Positions 8,818 through 16,258 of a stretch of DNA of 64,000 bases are shown here, one piece after another. Each line of letters opens with the position of its first letter. The stretch's first letter is position 1. This DNA is from Ruegeria sp. EL01 (GTDB lineage Bacteria > Pseudomonadota > Alphaproteobacteria > Rhodobacterales > Rhodobacteraceae), in assembly GCF_900313035.1 (NCBI RefSeq), contig NZ_OMPS01000004.1:214099-278098 (forward strand). The letters run 5' to 3'. The notes beneath the pieces were generated by a model. It had not been told where the DNA came from, ran no database searches, and worked only from the letters and a program-made list of their open reading frames with translations. A program made the position numbers and the translations under genes.

Positions 8818-10323
8818 ATGTCCGACGACGTTGATCTATTCATCATAGGCGGCGGAGTAAACGGTGCCGGTATTGCCCGCGACGCAGCGGGCCGGGGCCT
8901 TTCGGTGGTGCTGTGTGAAAAGGATGATCTGGCCGAAGGAACGTCGTCGCGCTCTGGCAAGCTGGTCCATGGCGGTCTGCGTTACTTGGAATACTATGAA
9001 TTTCGCCTCGTACGTGAAGCCCTGATCGAGCGAGAGGTCTTGCTGAATGCCGCGCCGCACATCATCTGGCCGATGCGATTTGTACTGCCCCACAGCCCCA
9101 CTGATCGGCCTGCGTGGTTGGTTCGTCTGGGTCTGTTCCTCTACGACAATCTGGGGGGGCGGAAACTCCTTCCAGGAACACGGAGCCTGAACCTAAAACG
9201 CGATCCCGAAGGAGCGCCAGTAAAAGATGACTACTCGATTGGATTCGAGTATTCCGATTGCTGGGTTGATGATGCCCGCCTGGTCGTCTTGAACGCCGTT
9301 GATGCCAGTGAGAATGGGGCCGAGATTCTGACCCGCACAAGTTGTGCGTCCCTCCGCCAACATGAAGGCAACTGGATCGCAACGGTGGAGGACACAAAGT
9401 CCGGACAATCCCGAGATATACGCGCAAAGGCTGTCGTCAATGCTGCCGGTCCTTGGGTGAATGATGTGATCGGGCGCGTTGCCGGGTCCAATTCAAGCCG
9501 ATCCGTAAAGCTCGTCAAAGGCAGCCACATCATTGTGCCGAAATTCTGGAACGGAGAGCACGCCTACCTTGTTCAGAACCACGATAAACGCGTCATTTTC
9601 ATTAACCCATACGAGGGCGACAAAGCGTTGATCGGCACGACGGATATTGCATATGAGGGTGACCCGGACGATGTCACCGTGGATCAAAGTGAAATCACCT
9701 ACCTGATTGATGCTGTGAACCGTTACTTTAAGGTGCCGTTGCGCGCGCACGATGTGATTGAAACCTTCTCAGGCGTGCGTCCGCTCTTTGACGACGGGAA
9801 TGGCAACCCAAGCGCAGTGACGCGTGACTATGTGCTGGACCTGGATCAATCGCGTGGGGCACCTCTGCTGAATATCTTCGGCGGTAAGATCACGACCTAC
9901 CGCAAGCTTGCTGAACAAGCCGTGCAAGACCTGAATGCCATATTTCCGCAAATGGGGGCCAACTGGACTGCCACCAAACCTCTGCCCGGCGGCGATATGG
10001 ACAATGCAGATTTCGAGACATTTCTGGGAATGCAGCAAGGCCTGCACCCTTGGTTGCCAAGGAGTTTGGCGAAACACTACGCCCGGCTTTATGGGACAAG
10101 AGCCGCTCAGATCATCGGCGCAGCTTCGGATATGAGACATCTCGGCAAACAATTCGGACCACTCCTCTATGAGGCCGAACTGGCCTATCTGGTCAAAAAT
10201 GAATGGGCCAGTTGTACGGAAGATGTCCTGAACCGCCGCACCAAACACGGGCTGACCGTCAGCCCAGCCCAAGTTTCCCAGATCGACGATTGGTTCAAAA
10301 ATGGCATCGCACAAACAGCTTAA
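8818..10323 (+). CDS. FAD-dependent glycerol-3-phosphate / polyol-phosphate dehydrogenase (GlpD/EryB family)
   Basis: Membrane-associated quinone-linked flavoprotein, 501 residues. The FAD motif is F-I-I-G-G-G-V-N-G-A-G at residues 8-18, followed by S-S-R-S-G-K-L-V-H-G-G-L-R-Y-L, the GlpD fingerprint. The later F-S-G-V-R-P-L and G-G-K-I-T-T-Y-R-K-L-A-E blocks agree. EryB erythritol-phosphate dehydrogenases have the same size and fold. Beside an EryA-like kinase, a polyol phosphate is as likely a substrate as glycerol 3-phosphate. Electrons would go to the quinone pool. Start ATG at 8818, after an AGAGGAG ribosome site. Confidence 0.88.
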   Translation: MSDDVDLFIIGGGVNGAGIARDAAGRGLSVVLCEKDDLAEGTSSRSGKLVHGGLRYLEYYEFRLVREALIEREVLLNAAPHIIWPMRFVLPHSPTDRPAWLVRLGLFLYDNLGGRKLLPGTRSLNLKRDPEGAPVKDDYSIGFEYSDCWVDDARLVVLNAVDASENGAEILTRTSCASLRQHEGNWIATVEDTKSGQSRDIRAKAVVNAAGPWVNDVIGRVAGSNSSRSVKLVKGSHIIVPKFWNGEHAYLVQNHDKRVIFINPYEGDKALIGTTDIAYEGDPDDVTVDQSEITYLIDAVNRYFKVPLRAHDVIETFSGVRPLFDDGNGNPSAVTRDYVLDLDQSRGAPLLNIFGGKITTYRKLAEQAVQDLNAIFPQMGANWTATKPLPGGDMDNADFETFLGMQQGLHPWLPRSLAKHYARLYGTRAAQIIGAASDMRHLGKQFGPLLYEAELAYLVKNEWASCTEDVLNRRTKHGLTVSPAQVSQIDDWFKNGIAQTA

Positions 10324-11347
10324 CTCGCCACCCCAGGATTTCGAAGATCTAAAGGCTTTGTCCGCAGAATTCGGAAATAAGCCTCTTCACATCCAGGGCG
10401 CTGGCGGCAATGCATCTATCAAACAGGGCGACATAATGTGGATCAAGGCGTCTGGCACTCTGCTTGCCGAGGCGATGACCCGCGACGTGTTCGTCCCGGT
10501 TGATCTGGCCCGCATAAAGGCTTCCATCGCCTCTCATCTACCTGACGCCGACACGCCTGCCGCCTTCCTGATCTCAGGCGGGTCTGATCTGCGTCCTTCG
10601 ATCGAAACCAGCCTGCACGCCGTTTTCGCCCAACGCATCGTGCTCCATACTCATTGCATCCACACGATTGCCCACGCTGTTCAAACGAACGTCGGCGATC
10701 TTTTGGCCACACGTCTAGGTAACTTCAATTGGGCCTTTGTGCCCTACACCAAACCTGGCGCCAATCTCGCGCGCTCTGTCATGGAGGTGCTCAAACCCGA
10801 CATCAACGTCATCGTCCTTGGCAATCACGGGTTGATCGTCGCGGGCGATTCCATTGACGAAGTACGCGATCTGCAAAATGCAGTGCATAAGGCGCTTGCC
10901 CTGCCTGCAACGAAACTGGACGGAGAAGATCACGCCGCCCTGCTGGCCCGCGTCGATGACCGTGCGTACGGCCTTCCCGACGATCCGTTGCTCCATCAAA
11001 TTGCTCTTTCGGATCAACGGGTCGCGCAAGTCGTAGCAGGCAGTCTCTATCCAGATCATGTGATATTCTGTGGGATCGCGGCAACGGCCCTGACCCCGAA
11101 CCAGACAACACAAGACGCGACAGGTGATGATAGCCGACCGCACCCTGTTTGCCTTCTCGTTCCGGGCGCGGGATTGTTGGTGCACAAAGACGCAAGCATC
11201 GGCGCAAAAACCATGTTGCGCTGTCTGGCGGACGTCATCACGCGCCTCCCCGGGACGGCGGAACTGACCTATCTGACGCAAGAACAAAACTATGAACTCC
11301 TCGATTGGGACGCTGAGAAATACCGACAGGCCCTCAATGCCGAGTGA
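10301..11347 (+). CDS. class II aldolase/adducin domain protein (RhaD N-domain-like)
   Basis: Second aldolase-fold protein of the operon, 348 residues, overlapping the flavin dehydrogenase by 23 bases. The start region reads H-I-Q-G-A-G-G-N-A-S-I-K, typical of the aldolase half of RhaD-type fused aldolase/dehydrogenases. E102, H116 and H118 (L-H-T-H) and a later G-N-H-G-L His give the full metal and acid set. The dehydrogenase half of RhaD is absent, although about 130 residues follow the core domain. A stand-alone aldolase or decarboxylase on a sugar phosphate is likely; the substrate is unknown. Confidence 0.82.
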   Translation: MASHKQLNSPPQDFEDLKALSAEFGNKPLHIQGAGGNASIKQGDIMWIKASGTLLAEAMTRDVFVPVDLARIKASIASHLPDADTPAAFLISGGSDLRPSIETSLHAVFAQRIVLHTHCIHTIAHAVQTNVGDLLATRLGNFNWAFVPYTKPGANLARSVMEVLKPDINVIVLGNHGLIVAGDSIDEVRDLQNAVHKALALPATKLDGEDHAALLARVDDRAYGLPDDPLLHQIALSDQRVAQVVAGSLYPDHVIFCGIAATALTPNQTTQDATGDDSRPHPVCLLVPGAGLLVHKDASIGAKTMLRCLADVITRLPGTAELTYLTQEQNYELLDWDAEKYRQALNAE

Positions 11348-12602
11348 CATTTTCATAGGCATCGACCTTGGTACCTCTGGTGCGCGGGCCATCGCAATCA
11401 ACGAAGGCTGCGGTGTCATCGCCGAAGGCAAATCAAACCTCGTGGATCACGGCACGGATTACCGAGATCCCAGGATTTGGTACGCCGCGACGATCACTGC
11501 TTTGTCGCTCGTGACCAAGGCCATCAAACGGCAAAACGTCAAAGCCATCGCCATCGACGGCACCTCGGGCTCAATGCTGCCAATCGATGCGAATGGTAGG
11601 CCGCTTGCTCAGGCTCGTATGTACAATGATCCCTGCGATGACGCTGAAATCCTCGACAAGATTGCAAGAGCTGCCCCGCCCGAAAGCGCAGCCCACGGCG
11701 CCACAAGTGGTGCCGCTAAGGCCCTGCTGTTTCAAGCCGCCGTCCCGAACGCCGACAAGATCGTCCATCAAGCGGATTGGGTCGCGGGCCAGTTCTGCGG
11801 CATCTTCGCCTCGGATGACAACAATGCGTTAAAGACTGGCTACGATTCGGTTACCCGAACATGGCCTGATTGGATGGAGCAGGTCGGGATCGACCGAAAC
11901 CTCCTGCCAAACGTCAGTGAACCCGGCGCGGTCGTCGCGCCAATCCTGCCACATATTGCCACGCAATTCGGCCTGCCAATATCAACGCTGATTGTTGCCG
12001 GAACCACGGATGGATGCGCCGCCTTTCTCGCGACTGGTGCGTCAAAGCCCGGGGATGGCGTGACCTCCATTGGCACGACACTGATCCTCAAAATCGTTTC
12101 CGACACGCCCATTTTCGACGCTGCAAGCGGCATCTACAGCCACAGGCTGCTTGGCAATTGGCTGGCCGGAGGGGCGTCGAACACGGGCGGTGGCGTGCTT
12201 TTGGGTCACTTCACCCCCGACGAGATCGCATCACTCTCGCAGCAAATCGATCCCACGACACAACTGGGCCTCGACTATTACCCGCTTAGCAAACCGGGTG
12301 AGCGCTTCCCTGTGTCTAATCCGGATTTGCAACCTAAGCTCTTTCCCCGACCGGAAAGCGATGCCGAGTTTCTGAAGGCCATATTCGAGGGGATCGCCGG
12401 GGTTGAAAAGCTCGCCTATGCAAAACTCAACGCGCTCGGCGCGCCGCCATTGCAAACCATCCGCACAGTAGGCGGGGCGGCCCAGAATGATGCCCTCACC
12501 AAAATCCGCGAGAACTTTCTTGACCTTCAGGGCAGTATGCCAACACATGTTGAGGCCGCCTATGGTGCGGCGCTTTTGGCGAAACATGGCGGCCAGGAAT
12601 GA
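11337..12602 (+). CDS. FGGY-family pentulose/sugar kinase
   Basis: Second FGGY kinase, 421 residues from the ATG at 11337, chosen because the ATP-fold motif I-F-I-G-I-D-L-G-T-S-G-A then lies five residues from the start. The start overlaps the aldolase end by 11 bases. It has I-D-G-T-S-G-S-M near residue 75 and a late V-G-G-A-A-Q-N. It is shorter than xylulokinases (about 480-500) and resembles the compact ribulose/xylulose kinase-like group. It differs clearly from the EryA-like kinase, so the operon seems to make two phosphorylated intermediates, or to serve two substrates. Confidence 0.82.
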   Translation: MPSDIFIGIDLGTSGARAIAINEGCGVIAEGKSNLVDHGTDYRDPRIWYAATITALSLVTKAIKRQNVKAIAIDGTSGSMLPIDANGRPLAQARMYNDPCDDAEILDKIARAAPPESAAHGATSGAAKALLFQAAVPNADKIVHQADWVAGQFCGIFASDDNNALKTGYDSVTRTWPDWMEQVGIDRNLLPNVSEPGAVVAPILPHIATQFGLPISTLIVAGTTDGCAAFLATGASKPGDGVTSIGTTLILKIVSDTPIFDAASGIYSHRLLGNWLAGGASNTGGGVLLGHFTPDEIASLSQQIDPTTQLGLDYYPLSKPGERFPVSNPDLQPKLFPRPESDAEFLKAIFEGIAGVEKLAYAKLNALGAPPLQTIRTVGGAAQNDALTKIRENFLDLQGSMPTHVEAAYGAALLAKHGGQE

Positions 12603-13438
12603 GCCTTGCGATCGAACCGTTTGGCCCGTTGGTTGATCGTTACGATGCGTTCCTCATCGATCAATTTGGTGTGCTGATAGACGGCGAGGGGGCCTATCCC
12701 GGTGCGGTTGACGCCCTCGACCATATAGCGCAATGCGGCAAACCCGTTGTCATTCTGTCTAACTCGGGCAAACGCGCAGAACCCAATTGCGATCGCGTGG
12801 TGTCCTTTGGCTTTGACCGCAACCATTTCAAAACGGTCGTCACATCCGGTGAGATTGCATATCACGCCATCAAAAACGCGCTTGGCCGCTCTATCAGATC
12901 TGATGCACGGGTCATGGTCTTGGCTCGCCAAGGAGACGCATCCCCTATTGCGGATCTTGGGCTGGACGAAGCCGACGATCCAAAATTGGCTGATGTGCTT
13001 CTGATCGTGAGCCGGGACCTTGAGATGTCTCGCGGGGACTACATAAAGTTGCTTACCGAATTCAGGTCTACCGGCGGCAAATGCCTCTGTCTCAATCCGG
13101 ATCTCAACATGCTGACCCCAAGTGGCATCGCCTTCAGTGCCGGCGCCATTGCCAAGCTCTTTGAGCAACTTGGGGGGCGCGTTGTCTGGTACGGCAAGCC
13201 CCATTCTGATATCTATGGTTGCGCGCTGGGCTTCGTGGAAAACATCCCTAAAAACAGAGTATTGTGCATTGGTGACAGCATCCATCACGACATCATAGGT
13301 GGTCATGATGCAGGCCTTGCCACTGCGCTTGTTCGCCAGGGCGTGCATGCGGATCTTTCAGATGACGCAACCGCGGAAATTCTGTCAGAGCTGGGAGTGT
13401 TCCCAACGCATGTACTGAGATCACTCTCGATAGTGTAG
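12599..13438 (+). CDS. HAD superfamily (IIA, TIGR01459-like) hydrolase
   Basis: NagD-like phosphatase of 279 residues, last gene of the operon, overlapping the kinase by ATGA. Motif I is L-I-D-Q-F-G-V-L with the nucleophilic Asp, motif II is V-I-L-S-N-S-G-K, and motif III/IV is C-I-G-D-S-I-H-H-D. The cap lies between motifs II and III, as in class IIA. It may remove phosphate from a dead-end or terminal sugar phosphate. A paralogue is encoded at 41534-42409 on the other strand. No clear terminator follows. Confidence 0.85.
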   Translation: MSLAIEPFGPLVDRYDAFLIDQFGVLIDGEGAYPGAVDALDHIAQCGKPVVILSNSGKRAEPNCDRVVSFGFDRNHFKTVVTSGEIAYHAIKNALGRSIRSDARVMVLARQGDASPIADLGLDEADDPKLADVLLIVSRDLEMSRGDYIKLLTEFRSTGGKCLCLNPDLNMLTPSGIAFSAGAIAKLFEQLGGRVVWYGKPHSDIYGCALGFVENIPKNRVLCIGDSIHHDIIGGHDAGLATALVRQGVHADLSDDATAEILSELGVFPTHVLRSLSIV

Positions 13439-13986
13439 AAGACTGTTGGCATTGTGGATGCAGACCACCTTAGGGCCTTCAGACGCCACATGCAGAGAAA
13501 CATGGGACCACTACTCCCGATGGCTGGTGGTCGGAAAGCTATTATCAAACAGGTGCCCAGAGATGAACTGGCCACGGCAAGTTAAAGAGGAAAGACAAGG
13601 GTGTGCAGGCCCCCAAAGCGCGAGACCTTGACATCGTGCTGATACACCTTCGGCCCCCGACATCGCGGCTCAGTCAATTTTGTCGTTGTTGTTTTGGCGA
13701 TGAGGTCACTGCCTTTGACCAATGGTCCTCAGCAAGAAGATGGAGAGGCGCGACCAATCTAAACCATCCTGTCCAACGCTGTATTCGCTTCCGCCATATG
13801 TAGGTCCTTAAAAGGGGGGTAGGGCGCGAGATACCTGAGGTGGACCAAGCCTTGCCAGTCTCGCGCCTGTGTTTGAGAAAAGTAACATTCTTGCGATTGC
13901 TGCAATTGCGTCTCTTTTCCGCCGGATTCTCGACTGATAAGGGGGTGTGCGTAACTAGTGGGATGTTGAAAGGTGTGAGTGGGCAG
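13439..13986. other. gap of about 550 bases without a supportable gene
   Basis: Stops occur in all frames, and the short open frames show no motif I recognise. The minus strand near 13680-13760 has short protein-like stretches that end quickly, as in decayed gene debris. The gap separates the catabolic operon from housekeeping genes, so it may be an old junction left by insertion or deletion. Nothing more can be supported. Confidence 0.4.
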
Positions 13987-14436
13987 ATGAGAACCGGGTT
14001 TAACGGTCGCGTCGCTATTTCATGGACGCAAATAGATATTGATGGGCTCGAGGCTGCGCCTCTGGCCTGTTTGGCTGTTGGGGCGGCATGGTCCTGGCGT
14101 GGTCAGGCTGTTGTGCTCAGCGAGGCTGTTGAGCAAAGGCTTGCACAGACCGGATATGCTGGCGGTGCTGCGTCGCGAATGGACAACCGTTTTCCGATGG
14201 TCAGAGAGTTATCGGGTCACGTCAGCGGAACCATAGTACTGACCAACGGTGCTCAGAGCTTTGTTGCAGACCTCATTGTTGATGACGATGACAATAATCC
14301 GACTTTGGTATTTGAAGCTGGATGCCCGCCACGTGATCAGGATTTCTGGATCAGTGACGTAACTGATGCGGTTCCGCCGCAAAACGCAGGCACGGCAAGC
14401 GAATCCACGGTCATCTCTTTTCCCTCCCAAACATAA
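13987..14436 (+). CDS. short protein resembling the N-terminal part of Roseobacter Hint-domain proteins
   Basis: 149 residues from the ATG at 13987, with an AAAGGTG site upstream; in-frame starts further up are possible. I recall the opening T-G-F-N-G-R-V-A-I-S-W-T-Q and the late block P-P-R-D-Q-D-F-W from the region before the Hint (hedgehog/intein) domain in Rhodobacterales proteins. In those, a V-I-C-F-T-P-G-T motif carrying the catalytic Cys follows. Here the corresponding place reads T-V-I-S-F-P-S-Q-T and then a stop. The protein therefore looks cut off at the domain border, with the Cys replaced by Ser. It could be a remnant or a functional short form. Confidence 0.5.
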   Translation: MRTGFNGRVAISWTQIDIDGLEAAPLACLAVGAAWSWRGQAVVLSEAVEQRLAQTGYAGGAASRMDNRFPMVRELSGHVSGTIVLTNGAQSFVADLIVDDDDNNPTLVFEAGCPPRDQDFWISDVTDAVPPQNAGTASESTVISFPSQT

Positions 14437-14568
14437 TTGAACTGAGCAATGTCTGGAAATGGCCTCGTGTTGCGGCCATTTCACTGCGTTTGAAGGGCTG
14501 AAGTTCTGTTGAGACACTTCCCCCCAGTTCGTATTCCAGGTATTTTCACGACCGCGCCGTTTGGCGTG

Positions 14569-14596
14569 TTGACTCTGCTGGCGCGGCGGATATAAG
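14569..14596 (+). promoter_or_regulatory. sigma-70-type promoter for rpsD
   Basis: TTGACT at 14569-14574 and TATAAG at 14591-14596 are separated by 16 bases. The predicted transcript would carry a leader of about 115 bases before the rpsD GTG, including a small hairpin around 14632-14645. S4 represses its own mRNA in other bacteria, so the leader could have that role; this is inference. Confidence 0.6.
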
Positions 14597-14717
14597 CGCC
14601 GCTTCATTGGTGTTGGTGGCCCTCGCAAGGGGATGCCTGTCATGGGGGAAACCTCAAGAGGACAACGCCCTTCATAGTGGCTTTCATAGGCCTCGATCAA
14701 AACGAAGGAGATCAGCC

Positions 14718-15338
14718 GTGACCAAACGCACGTCTGCCAAGCACAAAATCGACCGCCGGATGGGTGAAAACATCTGGGGTCGTCCGAAATCCCCAGTCAA
14801 CCGTCGCGAATATGGCCCCGGCCAGCACGGTCAGCGCCGCAAGGGTAAGCTGTCCGATTTCGGTATCCAGCTGCGCGCCAAGCAGAAGCTGAAAGGCTAC
14901 TATGGCGACCTGACTGAAAAACAGTTCCGCCGCATCTATGGCGAAGCCGAGCGTGTGAAGGGTGATACTGGTGAAAACCTGATCGGCCTGCTGGAGCGCC
15001 GTCTGGACGCTGTTGTCTATCGCGCCAAGTTTGTTGCGACCGTATTTGCTGCTCGTCAGTTCGTGAACCACGGCCACGTCAAAGTAAATGGCAAGCGGGT
15101 CAACATCCCCAGCTACCGCGTCAAAGAAGGCGACGTAATCGAAGTGCGCGACAAGTCCAAGCAACTGGCCGTTGTTCTGGAAGCCGCTGCTCTGGCCGAG
15201 CGTGACGTGCCTGATTACATCGATGCCGACCATTCCAAAATGACCGCGACTTTTGTCCGCGCCCCGGGTCTGGGTGATGTGCCATATCCGGTTGTCATGG
15301 AGCCGAACCTGGTCGTTGAATTCTACGCGAAGAACTAA
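14718..15338 (+). CDS. rpsD: 30S ribosomal protein S4
   Basis: Primary 16S rRNA-binding protein of the small subunit, 206 residues, the standard length. The start is the GTG at 14718, seven bases after GAAGGAG, giving the usual T-K-R-T-S-A-K start. The N-terminal region carries R-E-Y-G-P-G-Q-H-G. The S4 RNA-binding domain spans about residues 95-160 and includes [11 protein letters not shown]. It stands alone with its own promoter and terminator and is not in the alpha operon, as is normal for alphaproteobacteria. Confidence 0.98.
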   Translation: MTKRTSAKHKIDRRMGENIWGRPKSPVNRREYGPGQHGQRRKGKLSDFGIQLRAKQKLKGYYGDLTEKQFRRIYGEAERVKGDTGENLIGLLERRLDAVVYRAKFVATVFAARQFVNHGHVKVNGKRVNIPSYRVKEGDVIEVRDKSKQLAVVLEAAALAERDVPDYIDADHSKMTATFVRAPGLGDVPYPVVMEPNLVVEFYAKN

Positions 15339-15365
15339 TCTTCGCCGAACCAAAGCTGAGTTCAG

Positions 15366-15390
15366 AGCCGCGCCTTCGAGCGCGGCTTTT
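15366..15390 (+). terminator. rho-independent terminator of rpsD
   Basis: Perfect 8-bp stem AGCCGCGC / GCGCGGCT with a 6-base loop, followed by TTTT, 27 bases after the rpsD stop. Confidence 0.85.
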
Positions 15391-15694
15391 CTTGTTGAGC
15401 GGTTCCCCGCGTCAATCCGGTAGCGTATTATCTTATGCGCCAATTCTGTGGCGCAAGGCATGAATGTCGGTCAGTTCGGGATCGTTGGTCCACCCAAGTG
15501 CTGCATCCCGATCTGGAAAAGGCAATAGTACCGCGACGTCTGGCAAATCTGACCTTCCATCATCCAACAGAAGTCGGGCTGACGGTGGAACGTGCGGCAC
15601 ATATCGAAGGCGCGGAGTTTGCTATACGTTGTGGGCTTTCGGGGAGGCCACCGTTTCTCACGTTCACAAACTGCGACCGCTGTTCCTCAAATGA
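15391..15694. other. rest of the gap between rpsD and the lrp-type gene
   Basis: About 300 bases with no convincing gene. Two overlapping plus-strand frames run through it, but neither has a ribosome site or a recognisable motif, and one runs antisense into the regulator gene. It may contain decayed coding sequence. Confidence 0.4.
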
Positions 15695-16156
15695 TCAAAT
15701 CGGAAGGGGCCGGTTTTCTGCGATCGCTTCCATTGCGAAATACGACGTCACACTGTCCAGTTCGACCTTTTCGATCAGACGTTGATAGACCTTATCGTAG
15801 GTGGCCATGTCCTGGGTCACCACTTTCAGCTGATAGTCGTAGTCTCCACCGATCCGATGAAAATCCACGACTTCAGGGATCGTGAGTACGTGACTGCGGA
15901 ATGCATGAAGCCAATCGGCTGAATGGTGTCGCGTCCGCAGCATTACAAAAACCACAAGAGTCAGCCCAAGTTTCTCACGCGCAATGCGCGCATTTGATCC
16001 CAACAACACGCCGTCATCGTTCAACGCCTTCAGACGACGCCAGCACGCATTTTGTGACAGACCGACCCGATCCGCCAATTCTCGTTGCGACAGTGTCGCA
16101 TCCTTTTGCAGCTCTCGAAGGATACGTGTGTCAATATGATCTAATTTTGAAGCCAT
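15695..16156 (-). CDS. Lrp/AsnC family transcriptional regulator
   Basis: 153-residue feast/famine regulator. The N-terminal AsnC-type helix-turn-helix is at about residues 5-55 (L-S-Q-R-E-L-A-D-R-V-G-L-S-Q-N-A-C-W-R-R). The C-terminal ligand-binding RAM domain follows with G-G-D-Y-D-Y at about residue 108. It is transcribed away from the class V aminotransferase-fold gene, 102 bases apart, and probably controls that gene and itself in response to an amino acid. A matching inverted repeat lies between them. Confidence 0.92.
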   Translation of the reverse strand: MASKLDHIDTRILRELQKDATLSQRELADRVGLSQNACWRRLKALNDDGVLLGSNARIAREKLGLTLVVFVMLRTRHHSADWLHAFRSHVLTIPEVVDFHRIGGDYDYQLKVVTQDMATYDKVYQRLIEKVELDSVTSYFAMEAIAENRPLPI

Positions 16157-16181
16157 AGGTGATCATACGACACAAATCTCA

Positions 16182-16210
16182 TAACTTCTACGCAAAAATA
16201 GGCGAAGTTA
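16182..16210. promoter_or_regulatory. inverted repeat between divergent genes, candidate regulator site
   Basis: TAACTTC at 16182-16188 and GAAGTTA at 16204-16210 form a perfect 7-base inverted repeat with 15 bases between, in an A/T-rich 102-base divergent region. The half-sites are 22 bases apart, about two helix turns, which suits a dimeric Lrp-type protein. The link to the adjacent regulator is inferred. Confidence 0.5.
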
Positions 16211-16258
16211 ATACGATGTCAGTCAATCATATTGGTTCTGCAGTAAGGAGCTTATGTT

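Noticed and set aside
8159..11347. L-fucose or L-rhamnose operon
   Set aside because: The aldolases resemble FucA and RhaD, but no fucose or rhamnose isomerase or specific kinase is present, and the first kinase and flavin dehydrogenase point to a polyol.
15435..15785. Small plus-strand gene before the Lrp regulator
   Set aside because: Its end runs antisense into the regulator, no ribosome site is seen and a second frame overlaps it; no motif supports either.
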